A stretch of DNA of 64,000 nucleotides, from NCBI GenBank assembly GCA_003719395.1, contig RHMC01000002.1, forward strand, positions 1 to 64,000, written 5' to 3'. Made by a program: the position numbers and the translations under genes. The notes below the pieces were generated by a model. It was given only the letters and a program-made list of their open reading frames with translations, made no database searches and was not told the DNA's origin. Source of the DNA: Streptomyces altiplanensis. Its GTDB lineage: Bacteria; Actinomycetota; Actinomycetes; Streptomycetales; Streptomycetaceae. Of this stretch, positions 19,217 through 26,891 are shown in pieces; position 1 is the first letter of the stretch; each line of letters begins with the position of its first letter.

Positions 19217-20184
19217 GCGAGTTCTTCCCAAAGTCGTGTCGTGACGTCGTCCAGCACGGAGAACCGCTCGTTCAGCCGCTTCAGGACGGCGGCCGAACCG
19301 GTGGCCTCGTAGCGCAGGGCCAGCACACCCAGCGCCTGCCAGTGGCGTGCCGCCTGCCCGCACAGTTCCTTCGCTTCGGCGCTGGATCCGGCCGCTTCCA
19401 GGGAGCGGCTCATCAGCGTCAGGCTCGGGACGGAGTAGAGGACCGTGCTGTGGATGAAGAGCCGCCTGGCGGCGAACTCGGTGCTGCGGCCGGGGTCGTC
19501 GAACGCCTCCGTGCACAGGTGCTGGTAGTCCCTGATCGCGTTGCGGAACCGGTCCTCCGCCACGAACCGGCGGGCCTGCTCGCGCAGGCTTCCCGGCAGA
19601 CCTCCGGAGTCCGCCGCGCCGTCCGAACCGGTGACGACGTAGAAGAAGCCCATGCAGTCGTGGGCGTCGCTCTGGATGCGGTCGCTGACGGCCTTCTCGA
19701 AGGCGGTGAAGTCCAGCCGCGCCTGACAGCTGAAACGCTCGGCGTCGACCACCATGCAGTCGAAGACCCTGAGGTGGGACAGGTCGGCGGCGACGTCGTC
19801 GATCACGATGGAGTGCAGGTAGGAGTCGGTGCGCCCGTAGACCTCGGCATAGCCCAGGTGCGCGGTGTTGACCCACACGACGACTGGGCCGAACCGGTTG
19901 ACCAGGTCCGTGATCTGGGCGCCCACGTCCCCGTACGAGATGGGTATCGCCTCGAGGTCGAATCCTGAGCGGCGCATGCCGAGCACACCGGCCTCTTCGA
20001 CCGGGAAGATGTACTCCGGGTAGCCCGACTCGTCCAGCCCGGCCTGGAAGAGGTAGGCGTCCCCCCGCTCGAAGAGGGTCTGCTCGAGGATGTCCCGCCC
20101 CTTCAGCCCGGCCAGGTGCCGGAAGCTGCCGGTGAAACAGTTCACGGCGAACTCGGAGTGCTGCTCGATGATGTGGCTGTCCAT
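19213..20184 (-). CDS. BtrH-like (papain/C39-fold) acyltransferase-type protein
   Basis: 323 aa, intact. The N-terminus EFAVNCFTGSFRHLAGLKG resembles the BtrH N-terminal domain, with Cys16 placed like a papain-type nucleophile. His124 (DSYLHSIVIDD) and Asp142 (LRVFDCMVVD) would complete a triad. The C-terminal 130 residues are helical, like the DUF4872-type tail. Family knowledge: BtrH transfers an aminoacyl group from a carrier protein onto butirosin's aminoglycoside, and related proteins act as carrier-protein-dependent transferases or proteases. In this operon it could unload the aminoacyl group from the free carrier protein at 23401-23652. Stop and NRPS start overlap as GTGA. Confidence 0.6.
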   Translation of the reverse strand: MDSHIIEQHSEFAVNCFTGSFRHLAGLKGRDILEQTLFERGDAYLFQAGLDESGYPEYIFPVEEAGVLGMRRSGFDLEAIPISYGDVGAQITDLVNRFGPVVVWVNTAHLGYAEVYGRTDSYLHSIVIDDVAADLSHLRVFDCMVVDAERFSCQARLDFTAFEKAVSDRIQSDAHDCMGFFYVVTGSDGAADSGGLPGSLREQARRFVAEDRFRNAIRDYQHLCTEAFDDPGRSTEFAARRLFIHSTVLYSVPSLTLMSRSLEAAGSSAEAKELCGQAARHWQALGVLALRYEATGSAAVLKRLNERFSVLDDVTTRLWEELA

Positions 20185-20205
20185 CGCGGACCTCCTGGTC
20201 TGTCG

Positions 20206-20903
20206 TCAGAGATTGGCCTGTGCGGCCGGGGCACCCACAGACTGAAGAGTCACGGGCTGCTGCGACACCACGGCGGCGACAGCGCCCCCGTCCGCCGCGG
20301 TCCATTCCCATGTGTGCCAGGCCGCGCGCCGGCGGTGTCCGGCGCCGCGGGTCCGAACAGGGAGCCGTGCCCGGCCTTGACCAGCGCCTCCTTGCGGACC
20401 CAGTGGCGCAGGAATCCCTGTGAGGGGTCCGGCGACGCGTACAGGGCAGCGGCTTCGGCGTGGCCCAGGACCCGTTCGGCCAGTCGCCGGTCGAAGGAGA
20501 ATCCGGCCGTGGTCTCCACATCGATGCCCACCGCGGACCATCCCGCGACCGCCGCGACCGTACCCGCGGTGTGCGACAGGCTCACACGCAGGCGTGAGTG
20601 GTCCTTGACGGAGGGTTTCCCGTGGTCCCTGCCCCCGCACTCCGGGCAGTGCTGCTCGATGACGAGTGACCGGAGGGGTACCCGGGCCAGGCGCGCCGCG
20701 CAGATCCTGACCAGGAGGTGAGCGGCCACGTAGTCGCGCCGGTCCCGCCCAGCGGGCAGACGCCCCGCGCGGGCCCGTTCGTGGGGCGTCAGTGTCCCGT
20801 ACCCGTCGAGGCCGCGCAGCTGGAGGTCCCGCAGCACTCTCCGGCTGTCCTCGATCGTCATCAGCGGCCCGGGGGGCGCTCCGCCCGCCCCTTCGCTCAC
20901 CAC
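20206..20903 (-). CDS. 4'-phosphopantetheinyl transferase (Sfp type), frame break near 20330
   Basis: Leads with HERARAGRLPAGRDRRDYVAA, then RVSLSHTAG, the Mg2+-binding VGIDVETTAGFSF and WVRKEALVKAGHGSL, the full Sfp signature (GIDVE, then W..KEA..K). The frame breaks near 20330. The adjacent frame supplies WHTWEWTAADGGAVAAVVS and the stop at 20206. Start candidates are 20903 or ATG 20861. It installs phosphopantetheine on carrier domains and is the first of two such enzymes in the cluster, perhaps dividing labour between NRPS/PKS carriers and the free aminoacyl carrier. Confidence 0.85.
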
Positions 20904-20940
20904 GATCCGCAGGTCCGTCCGCCCGGTGGCATCCCCCGGT

Positions 20941-21645
20941 TCAATGCCCCATCCCCATTCCGCCGTCGACGGGCAGGTCCGCTCCTGTGATGTATCCGGA
21001 GTCGTCCCTGGTCAGGAACTCGATCGCCGCGGCGACCTCTCCGGGCTGCGCCATCCGGCCCACCGGGACCCTGCCGAGCAGCTTCTGCTGCTGCTCCTCG
21101 GTGAGGACGGCGACCATGTCCGTGTCCGTGACCCCGGGGGCGACGACGTTCACCGTGATCCCCCGGCCGCCGAACTCCCGGGCCAGGGACCGGGCCATGC
21201 CGATCAGACCCGCCTTGGAGGCGGCGTAGTTGGTCTGACCCGCCTCTCCGGAGAGGGCCACGACGGAAGAGACGAAGACGATACGCCCGAAACGGTTCCT
21301 GATCATGCCGCGCGCGGCGTGCTTGGCCGCGAGGAACGCCCCGGTGAGGTTGGTCCTGAGCGTCGCCTCGAAATCCTCCTCCGTCATGGAGAACAGCAGC
21401 CGGTCCCGGGTGACACCCGCGTTGACCACCAGCACCTCCACCGGCCCGTGGGCCGCAGCGGCCTCCTTGACGGCCCGCTCGACGTCCGCGCCGCTGGTCA
21501 CGTCGCACCGTACGGGCAGCGTTCCCTCCGGGCAGTCGCCCGTGCGGTACGTCGCCGCCACCCGGTCTCCCCGGTCGGCCAGGCACACCGCGGTGGCCCG
21601 GCCTATCCCTCGGTTTCCGCCGATCACCAGCGCGGAACGTGACAC
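20941..21645 (-). CDS. FabG-type 3-oxoacyl-ACP reductase (ketoreductase)
   Basis: 234 aa, intact. Classical SDR features: GGNRGIGRAT for the cofactor, NAG at VVNAGVTRD, catalytic Ser in FVSSVVALSG, and Tyr-Lys in TNYAASKAG. C-terminal SGYITGADLPVDGGMGMG is typical of FabG. In this cluster it is the only ketoreductase, so it is the likely partner of the ketosynthase and dehydratase genes transcribed in the opposite direction from 25.9 kb, reducing the beta-keto group of the ACP-bound chain with NADPH. Confidence 0.9.
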   Translation of the reverse strand: MSRSALVIGGNRGIGRATAVCLADRGDRVAATYRTGDCPEGTLPVRCDVTSGADVERAVKEAAAAHGPVEVLVVNAGVTRDRLLFSMTEEDFEATLRTNLTGAFLAAKHAARGMIRNRFGRIVFVSSVVALSGEAGQTNYAASKAGLIGMARSLAREFGGRGITVNVVAPGVTDTDMVAVLTEEQQQKLLGRVPVGRMAQPGEVAAAIEFLTRDDSGYITGADLPVDGGMGMGH

Positions 21646-21721
21646 GGTTTCCTCATTTCACGGAAGCAGCAGAACAGGGAGAGGGAGGGGAGGGGCAGGC
21701 GCGGCAGGTACGGCAGGCGGC

Positions 21722-21940
21722 TCATGCGGGCCCGGAGGCAGCCGCGCGGACCACCGGCCGGGGGCGCATGTCGGTCCACGTCCGGTCGACGTGGTCGAGG
21801 CACTCCTGGCGTGAGGACGCGCGGAAGACCACGTGCCAGCCCCGGGGCACTTCGAGGTGCTCCGGCCACAGGGAGTGCTGGTCCTCGTCGTTGACGAGGA
21901 CCAGCATGGGCCGACTGTCGTCGTCAAACGGGCTGGGCAT
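21722..21940 (-). CDS. MbtH-like NRPS accessory protein
   Basis: 72 aa with the MbtH signature: NDEDQHSLWP near residues 17-26, GWHVVF, then SRQECLDHVDRTWTDMRP. It binds and activates adenylation domains. Its presence supports an active NRPS (15216-19216) that depends on it. The start overlaps the end of the MATE exporter gene by 17 bases, placing it in the same leftward operon. Confidence 0.95.
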   Translation of the reverse strand: MPSPFDDDSRPMLVLVNDEDQHSLWPEHLEVPRGWHVVFRASSRQECLDHVDRTWTDMRPRPVVRAAASGPA

Positions 21941-23414
21941 CGCCTTCCATACTCCTCTGCGCCTCGGTTCCCTGCTTCGTCAGCTGGTTCTCGCCGGCCG
22001 CGACGGCCCGGCGGATGCGCCAGAAGTAGAGCGCCCCCATCACGGCCTCGAACAGTGAGTAGACGATCCACATGAGCGCGAGCGCGCCCGGGTCGTCCCG
22101 GTTGAGCACGGCGATGAGCAGAATGGCCGGCACGCTCAGCATCCAGACCACCCCGATGCGCGTCAGGAAGACGAAGCGTGTGAGTCCGAAACTCTCCAGG
22201 ACGGCTCCGCCGGTCATGGAGAACATGAAGGCCACCGCGTACATCCACAGAACGTGGGAGGTGTCGACCGCCGTGCTGGTCGTGGCGGGGTCCGAGCCGG
22301 TGAGGCCGAACGGGGAGAGCAGCAGCTTCGGCAGGAAGACCTGGAAGAACGCGATGACGAGGACATAGCCGGAGGCCACCGCGAGTGTGGCCCGCAGAAT
22401 GTGCGGAACACGGTCGTACCTGTTCTCGCCGATGGAGTTGCCGGACAGGATGCTGCACCCGATGCCCAGGCCGATCAGCGGAATGATGGCCACGTAGTTG
22501 AGCGACAGGGCCACGTTGTTCGCGGCCAGGGCCACGGGGCCGAGGATTCCGGCGATCCACACGAAGGACGTGTGGCCCATCTCCTCAAGGCCGCTGGAAC
22601 CTCCGGAAGGTGCTCCCTTGCGCAGTCGCTGCCCCAGTACGGACAGGACCGCGCGGGCACCGTTGCGCAGCAGCCGGGAGAATCCCGCGTAGAACGTGCG
22701 CGGCAGGCACACCACGTAGCCGGCCAGCATGACGGAAACGGCGATGAAGGTCGCGATGCCCGAACCGCGCATTCCGAGTTCGGGGAGGCCGAAGTTGCCG
22801 AAGATGAGGCCGATGTTCATCAGCACCCCGACAGCCTGGCCGAGCAGACCGACCACCATCGGCACCCGTGTCCTGCGGGTGCCGTTGAAGAACGACGCCA
22901 GCGCGATGTTGAGCGTCATCACGGCTCCGAAGCGGACCGACCACTCCAGGTAGACCGATTCGAGCACCACACTGGAGGCCGGCCGGTCGCTGAGCTCAGG
23001 AATCCTGGTGATCAGCGGTGTCGCGAGCAGCATCAGCACCGCCAGGGCCACGGCCAGCAGCACACCCGCGGCGCCCTCGTCCGCAGTCCCTTCCCGGTCA
23101 CCGCGGCCATGGGCCTGGGCGACGTAGGAACGGGTGATGCCCGCGATCCCGGTGACGAACATGATGAGCGTCATGCCGGTGAAGACCGCCGGGCCCGAGG
23201 CGATGAGAGTCGCCTCCGAGTAGCGGGCGAGTGCGATGCGGTCGACCAGCATCATCACCAGGTTGCCGGCCATGCCCAGCATGAGAGGAAGCGATACCTG
23301 GACGACCTCTCGCGCGATGGACAGGTCGACCAGGCGCCGAACAGGTTTCACTGGTTCCCGCCTCGTGACGGCGCCCCGGCGGACGTACGCGGTGGACGGA
23401 TCACAGGGTCTCAC
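21924..23414 (-). CDS. MATE family multidrug/natural-product exporter
   Basis: 496 aa from GTG 23414, 14 bases inside the end of the upstream carrier protein gene; a GTG at 23351 is an alternative start. About twelve hydrophobic helices. MATE features include VSLPLMLGMAGNLVMMLVDR at the first helix and the repeat-like second half beginning LGPVALAANNVALSLNY. Family knowledge: Na+- or H+-coupled efflux in the cytoplasmic membrane. Its position between the carrier protein and MbtH genes suggests it exports, and confers self-resistance to, the cluster product. No frame breaks. Confidence 0.9.
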   Translation of the reverse strand: MRPCDPSTAYVRRGAVTRREPVKPVRRLVDLSIAREVVQVSLPLMLGMAGNLVMMLVDRIALARYSEATLIASGPAVFTGMTLIMFVTGIAGITRSYVAQAHGRGDREGTADEGAAGVLLAVALAVLMLLATPLITRIPELSDRPASSVVLESVYLEWSVRFGAVMTLNIALASFFNGTRRTRVPMVVGLLGQAVGVLMNIGLIFGNFGLPELGMRGSGIATFIAVSVMLAGYVVCLPRTFYAGFSRLLRNGARAVLSVLGQRLRKGAPSGGSSGLEEMGHTSFVWIAGILGPVALAANNVALSLNYVAIIPLIGLGIGCSILSGNSIGENRYDRVPHILRATLAVASGYVLVIAFFQVFLPKLLLSPFGLTGSDPATTSTAVDTSHVLWMYAVAFMFSMTGGAVLESFGLTRFVFLTRIGVVWMLSVPAILLIAVLNRDDPGALALMWIVYSLFEAVMGALYFWRIRRAVAAGENQLTKQGTEAQRSMEGDAQPV

Positions 23415-23652
23415 CCGCTTGGGTGAGCAGTTCCTCGACGCTCTTGACCAGGTTGTCGCGCGAGGTCAGGTCGAAGGGGAAGACGTCCCCGACCTCCAGC
23501 ACCGTGTCGAGGCGCTCCTCCACGGCGACCAGGAAGCGCATCTGGTCCAGTGAGCTGATGATGATCATGTGCGGCTCGGCGTCGCTCGGGACGTCACGGG
23601 CCGCGGCCTGCTGCGAGAGCAGTTCGTCGACGATCGTTGCGATGTTCTGCAT
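23401..23652 (-). CDS. freestanding aminoacyl carrier protein (atypical ACP)
   Basis: 83 aa. Helix 2 starts IIISSLDQMRFLVAVEE, aligning with the DSL motif of carrier proteins, but the usual Asp before the Ser is Ser. Either Ser of the pair could carry phosphopantetheine. The acidic C-terminal half (DVFPFDLTSRDNLVKSVEEL) is as expected for this fold. The gene directly precedes the MATE gene and follows the aaRS-like ligase gene, separated by a hairpin. Family knowledge: class-II aaRS-like amino acid ligases charge small dedicated carriers of this kind. The best inference is that this carrier accepts the amino acid from the 23748-24818 enzyme. Confidence 0.8.
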   Translation of the reverse strand: MQNIATIVDELLSQQAAARDVPSDAEPHMIIISSLDQMRFLVAVEERLDTVLEVGDVFPFDLTSRDNLVKSVEELLTQAGETL

Positions 23653-23702
23653 GCCGGAAATCCCTAGGTGAAGCGCCCGGTTGGAAGCGCTGGCGCAAAA
23701 GA

Positions 23703-23742
23703 CGGGCCGAGTGGCACCTGTGGCAGCGTGCCACTCGGCCCG
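23703..23742 (-). terminator. strong hairpin between ligase and carrier genes
   Basis: Perfect 14-bp inverted repeat (CGGGCCGAGTGGCA at 23703-23716, complement at 23729-23742) with a 12-base loop, 6 bases beyond the ligase stop and before the carrier start at 23652. It is either a terminator, which would give the downstream genes a second promoter, or an attenuator/processing site inside the operon. Confidence 0.7.
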
Positions 23743-23747
23743 GACGG

Positions 23748-24818
23748 TCAGGGCAGGAGGTCGTACGCCTTGAGCGCGTACGTGAGGCGGTCCAGGCCGA
23801 TCCCCGCGCAGCAGGTCTCCGCGACCCTGCCGCCCCGGCTCAGCCCGAAGGTGTCCACGAACGCCGCTCCGTGCGAGTTCACGCTGGCCACCGAGAGCTC
23901 GCCGTCACGCATCGGGATCCGCACCTCGAACTTGCTGCCGCTCATCAACTGGGCGTTGCGGGTGAGGGTGGGATCGTCGCCGAAGAAGGCGTCGGACGCG
24001 CTGACGATGCGGTGCGGCAGGCCCAGCTCCGCGAAGAGGACCGTGTAGGCGTCCAGCAGGCTCTCGAAGTACGTGCGCACTTCTTCCTGCGTGCCCATAC
24101 CGACCAGTTCGTACATGGTGAACTCGGCGAGCCGGGTCGCGGTGTGGTTGTGCGACTCGTGCCGGAAGACCGGCCCCTCGATGCCGAACATGCCCGTCGC
24201 GTGCCGCTCCATGAGGGCCTGGGCCTGGGCGTACACGTGGTAGCAGGTGACAGGGTTCAGGACCATGTCCGACGGCACGTAGAACGACGACAGCGCGGCG
24301 TCCTGGCCGGGCCGGAGCCGGGACACGGAGACGCCGTCCCAGTAGTCGGGCCGGATACGGGAAACCGTGTTCACCAGGTTCGGGAACTTGCGGAAGTAGC
24401 CGGCCTTGACCAGGACGTCACGGGAGATCAGGGCGGAGCCCTTCAGCTGCGGCACGTCGAACCGTGCCGCCAGGCTCTCCCGCACCAGCCTGCGGGTGGC
24501 GTCCATCGCGTCGGACCACTTCGGACCCTGCAGATAGGTTCCGGGTCCGACGCTCATCCGGTCGTCGTCGGGCAGCCCGCACTGCGAACCCGCACGCCCC
24601 GGACGGTCCGACACGACCTTCACGGGAACGACCCGCTGGCCGCGCAGGAAATGCCGTACCACGTCGCCCAGTTCGCGCTCGGAGAGCTCCGCCGGCACGG
24701 TGACCGTGAAGCCCGGGTCGGTCTCCTCGACGGTCGCGTCGCCGTAGAAGAAGACCAGCGCCTTGCGCAGTTCCTGCAGGGCCGACTCGTCCGTCGCCCT
24801 GTCGTGGTGGAACCTCAT
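23748..24818 (-). CDS. class II aaRS-like amino acid:[carrier protein] ligase
   Basis: 356 aa. Motif 2 is FRHESHNHT (residues 218-226) and motif 3 is AGIGLDRLTYAL (338-349), as in seryl-tRNA synthetase-like enzymes, but there is no tRNA-binding arm. A Cys192-Glu221-Cys336/337 set (VTCYH, RHES, ETCCAG) matches the Zn-binding triad of atypical SerRS homologues that charge carrier proteins instead of tRNA. Family knowledge: these enzymes adenylate small amino acids such as Gly or Ala and transfer them to phosphopantetheine. The start overlaps the dioxygenase stop, and a carrier gene lies just downstream, so an amino acid-loading role in this pathway is well supported. Length is slightly above the family's usual ~320. 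Confidence 0.85.
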   Translation of the reverse strand: MRFHHDRATDESALQELRKALVFFYGDATVEETDPGFTVTVPAELSERELGDVVRHFLRGQRVVPVKVVSDRPGRAGSQCGLPDDDRMSVGPGTYLQGPKWSDAMDATRRLVRESLAARFDVPQLKGSALISRDVLVKAGYFRKFPNLVNTVSRIRPDYWDGVSVSRLRPGQDAALSSFYVPSDMVLNPVTCYHVYAQAQALMERHATGMFGIEGPVFRHESHNHTATRLAEFTMYELVGMGTQEEVRTYFESLLDAYTVLFAELGLPHRIVSASDAFFGDDPTLTRNAQLMSGSKFEVRIPMRDGELSVASVNSHGAAFVDTFGLSRGGRVAETCCAGIGLDRLTYALKAYDLLP

Positions 24819-25588
24819 CAGATGAGCTGCCGCATCGGAACGAAGTCCGTGAGAAGAATGGCGCGCTCGCCCGGTCCCTCCGCGGAACCCTTCCTGACCG
24901 GTCCCACGTAGTGGCTCACCAGCTTGTCGGTGATCCCGTACGCCTCGAGCGGACGGGCCAGCGTGAAGGACGCCATGACGTCCTCCTCGGGCACGTCACG
25001 AGGTTGCAGGCCGCGGTACTTGGGCGGGGCTATGACGTTGTCGCCGCCCTCCGCGTTGCGCCGGTACATCAGGTGGGCGAAGACGAACGGCTCGCCGTCC
25101 TGGTGCAGCTCGTTCGGGGAGGAGACGGCTTCGCCGCCGTCCTCGTCGATGGAGAGCTTGATGAAGTGCACACCGACATGCAGCGGCCAGACCGAGTCGA
25201 CGTCGTTCCAGCGGGTCTGCTGGAAGTCGAAATCGATGATGTCGAGCAGCAACTGGTTGTTCCGGGCCCGCTCGCTGATGGCGGGGAGGTTGCGCACCAC
25301 TCCTACGTACTCGGGGTTGTGATCACCCTGGTAGTAGCCGTTCATCCCGTCGCGCGACTGGTCCTCGGTCGCCGGGATCCAGCTGAACTCCTTGGACCAG
25401 GGCAGATACATGCCGCGCGCGTACCGCCGGTAGCGTCCGGAACCGGCCGCGTACGGGTCCTCCGGAAGGTCGTCGTACTCGGCGGCCAGCGCCTGGTAAT
25501 TGCTGTCGCTCTCCCCGACACCGAATACGTCTCCGAGGGCCCACTTATCGAAACCGTTTTTGGAAAGTTCCGATTCCAGTACGGACAC
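24818..25588 (-). CDS. 2-oxoglutarate/Fe(II) dioxygenase, amino acid hydroxylase type
   Basis: 256 aa, first gene of the leftward operon. The iron-binding HxD is at His162-Asp164 (SPNELHQDGEPF), with a probable distal His226 (KLVSHYVGPV) and a 2OG-binding Arg near 242. HLMYRRNAEGGDNVI is typical of the 2OG-Fe_Oxy_2 family that includes isoleucine 4-hydroxylase. The inferred role is hydroxylation of a free or carrier-bound amino acid before assembly. Its stop overlaps the ligase start, tying it to amino acid activation rather than to polyketide tailoring. Confidence 0.82.
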   Translation of the reverse strand: MSVLESELSKNGFDKWALGDVFGVGESDSNYQALAAEYDDLPEDPYAAGSGRYRRYARGMYLPWSKEFSWIPATEDQSRDGMNGYYQGDHNPEYVGVVRNLPAISERARNNQLLLDIIDFDFQQTRWNDVDSVWPLHVGVHFIKLSIDEDGGEAVSSPNELHQDGEPFVFAHLMYRRNAEGGDNVIAPPKYRGLQPRDVPEEDVMASFTLARPLEAYGITDKLVSHYVGPVRKGSAEGPGERAILLTDFVPMRQLI

Positions 25589-25888
25589 TATTCAAATCCC
25601 CCTACATCCAAGCTTTCAAGTGCGACCACAGACGATCATGACTCGGGAATCCTGTAAACCCATTGTGATTCATACCACTGCACCAAGTGACCCTTTTGGT
25701 GCAGTTTGACGTAATGGTGACCTCCAGCCCTTCAGGAGGGCAATGCGTCGCCCCGGGATTCCTCCAGAAGCACCCCCCTCCGTCCCCCTTCGGACCATGG
25801 CCCTCCCCTATCCATCCCAGCTGGTACGGTGGCGCAGTCATCGGGCGTAGCGGGTGTGGCCCGATCGGGGAAATTGTGCGGGGGCGCA
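25589..25888. promoter_or_regulatory. divergent promoter region of the biosynthetic cluster
   Basis: A 300-base region, less GC-rich than its neighbours, between the two divergent biosynthetic operons. It must hold both promoters. A perfect 10-bp inverted repeat (ACTGCACCAA at 25677-25686 and TTGGTGCAGT at 25696-25705, 9-base spacer) is the clearest candidate operator. No regulator gene lies inside the cluster. Confidence 0.6.
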
Positions 25889-26578
25889 GTGATTCAAGGG
25901 ATTCTTCCGGCGGGCGTAATGGGCGAGGAGCTCTTCGTTGACCTGCCGCCATCAGAGCTCTATGCTGTCGAAGCTGCGGCTCTGGGCGAAGTGTCGAATG
26001 AACGTCGCATGGAGTTCACCTCCGTTCGTCATTGCGCTCGGCAGGGACTGAAGAGACTCGGCCTTCCAAAAGCGCCGTTCGTTCCGCGACCGGACGGCTC
26101 CCCGCAGTGGCCGGCCGGTGTCGTGGGCAGCATGACCCACTGCCGCGGATACCGGGCCGCAGCACTCGCCCACTCCTCTGAGCTGCACTCCATTGGCATC
26201 GATGCCGAGCCGCATCACCCACTGCCCACCGGAGTCCTCGCCAAGGTGACACTCGCCCCGGAGCGAGCCCACCTGCGCGAGCTCGCCGGACGGGATTCGC
26301 GTACCCACTGGGACCGAGTGCTTTTCACGGCGAAGGAATCGACGTACAAGGCCTGGTTCCCCTTGACACGGCGCCGGCTCGGTTTCGGTGGGGCAGAGAT
26401 AACTCTGGATCCGGAAAAGAACACTTTCGAAGCCCTTCTCCGCGTACCCGGCCCATTCATCGACGAGCTTGAGCTCGTCGGTTTCAGAGGGCGCTGGGCG
26501 GTTGGCAATGGACTAGTAGTATCTGCGGTCACGGTTCCACCCAACCGAACCACCTCAAGCCAAATCCGGCGTTTTTAA
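25889..26578 (+). CDS. EntD-type 4'-phosphopantetheinyl transferase
   Basis: 229 aa from GTG 25889 (IQGILPAGVMGEELFVDLPP), chosen because this is where family similarity begins; the open frame extends upstream without coding character. Features: TSVRHCARQGLKRLG, GSMTHCRGYRAAALA, HSIGIDAEPHHPLP for Mg2+ and FTAKESTYKAWFPLT. It activates apo carrier proteins. It is the first gene of the rightward operon and lies 21 bases before the ACP, which is its likely main substrate. It is a different subfamily from the transferase at 20206-20903. Confidence 0.88.
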   Translation: MIQGILPAGVMGEELFVDLPPSELYAVEAAALGEVSNERRMEFTSVRHCARQGLKRLGLPKAPFVPRPDGSPQWPAGVVGSMTHCRGYRAAALAHSSELHSIGIDAEPHHPLPTGVLAKVTLAPERAHLRELAGRDSRTHWDRVLFTAKESTYKAWFPLTRRRLGFGGAEITLDPEKNTFEALLRVPGPFIDELELVGFRGRWAVGNGLVVSAVTVPPNRTTSSQIRRF

Positions 26579-26599
26579 AACTTCAGTGAGGGGACTTCA

Positions 26600-26845
26600 A
26601 TGTCGACCACGATTGATTCCAGGATTGCCGACGTTCTGCGCAGCGTCGCAGAGCTCCCCGAGACCTCCGAAATTTCTGGTGAACAGCGCCTGAATGCCGA
26701 CCTCGGCATTGATTCGCTGAAGTTCATCGACGTCATCGTCCATATCGAGGCGGCATACGACATCGAACTCGGCGACGACTTCTCGCGCGACCTCGTGACG
26801 GTGGCCGACCTCGACCGCTACATCACGGAAAACGCAGCCAAGTAA
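26600..26845 (+). CDS. acyl carrier protein of the type II PKS
   Basis: 81 aa, with the phosphopantetheine Ser in LGIDSLKFIDVIVHIE. Acidic helices typical of a type II ACP. The ribosome binding site GAGGGG is 9 bases upstream. It lies between the phosphopantetheinyl transferase and the ketosynthase pair, so it is the chain carrier of the reducing type II PKS. It differs from the second carrier protein of the cluster by having the canonical DSL motif. Confidence 0.93.
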   Translation: MSTTIDSRIADVLRSVAELPETSEISGEQRLNADLGIDSLKFIDVIVHIEAAYDIELGDDFSRDLVTVADLDRYITENAAK

Positions 26846-26858
26846 ACCGCATCCCTCT

Positions 26859-26882
26859 GCTGTTCCTGCCTCGCGGAACAGC
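26859..26882 (+). terminator. small hairpin between ACP and CLF-like genes
   Basis: Eight-bp perfect stem GCTGTTCC / GGAACAGC (26859-26866, 26875-26882), 13 bases after the ACP stop. Probably a partial terminator or mRNA-stability element that keeps ACP transcript levels above those of the ketosynthase genes, rather than a true operon end. Confidence 0.45.
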
Positions 26883-26891
26883 GGCTTTGCC

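Noticed and set aside
18662..20521. 619-aa leftward frame covering the BtrH-like gene antisense-frame and the start of the NRPS
   Set aside because: Only its last ~185 residues are coding (the NRPS condensation domain start). The rest is an off-frame reading of the BtrH-like gene, which has its own clean frame and stop.
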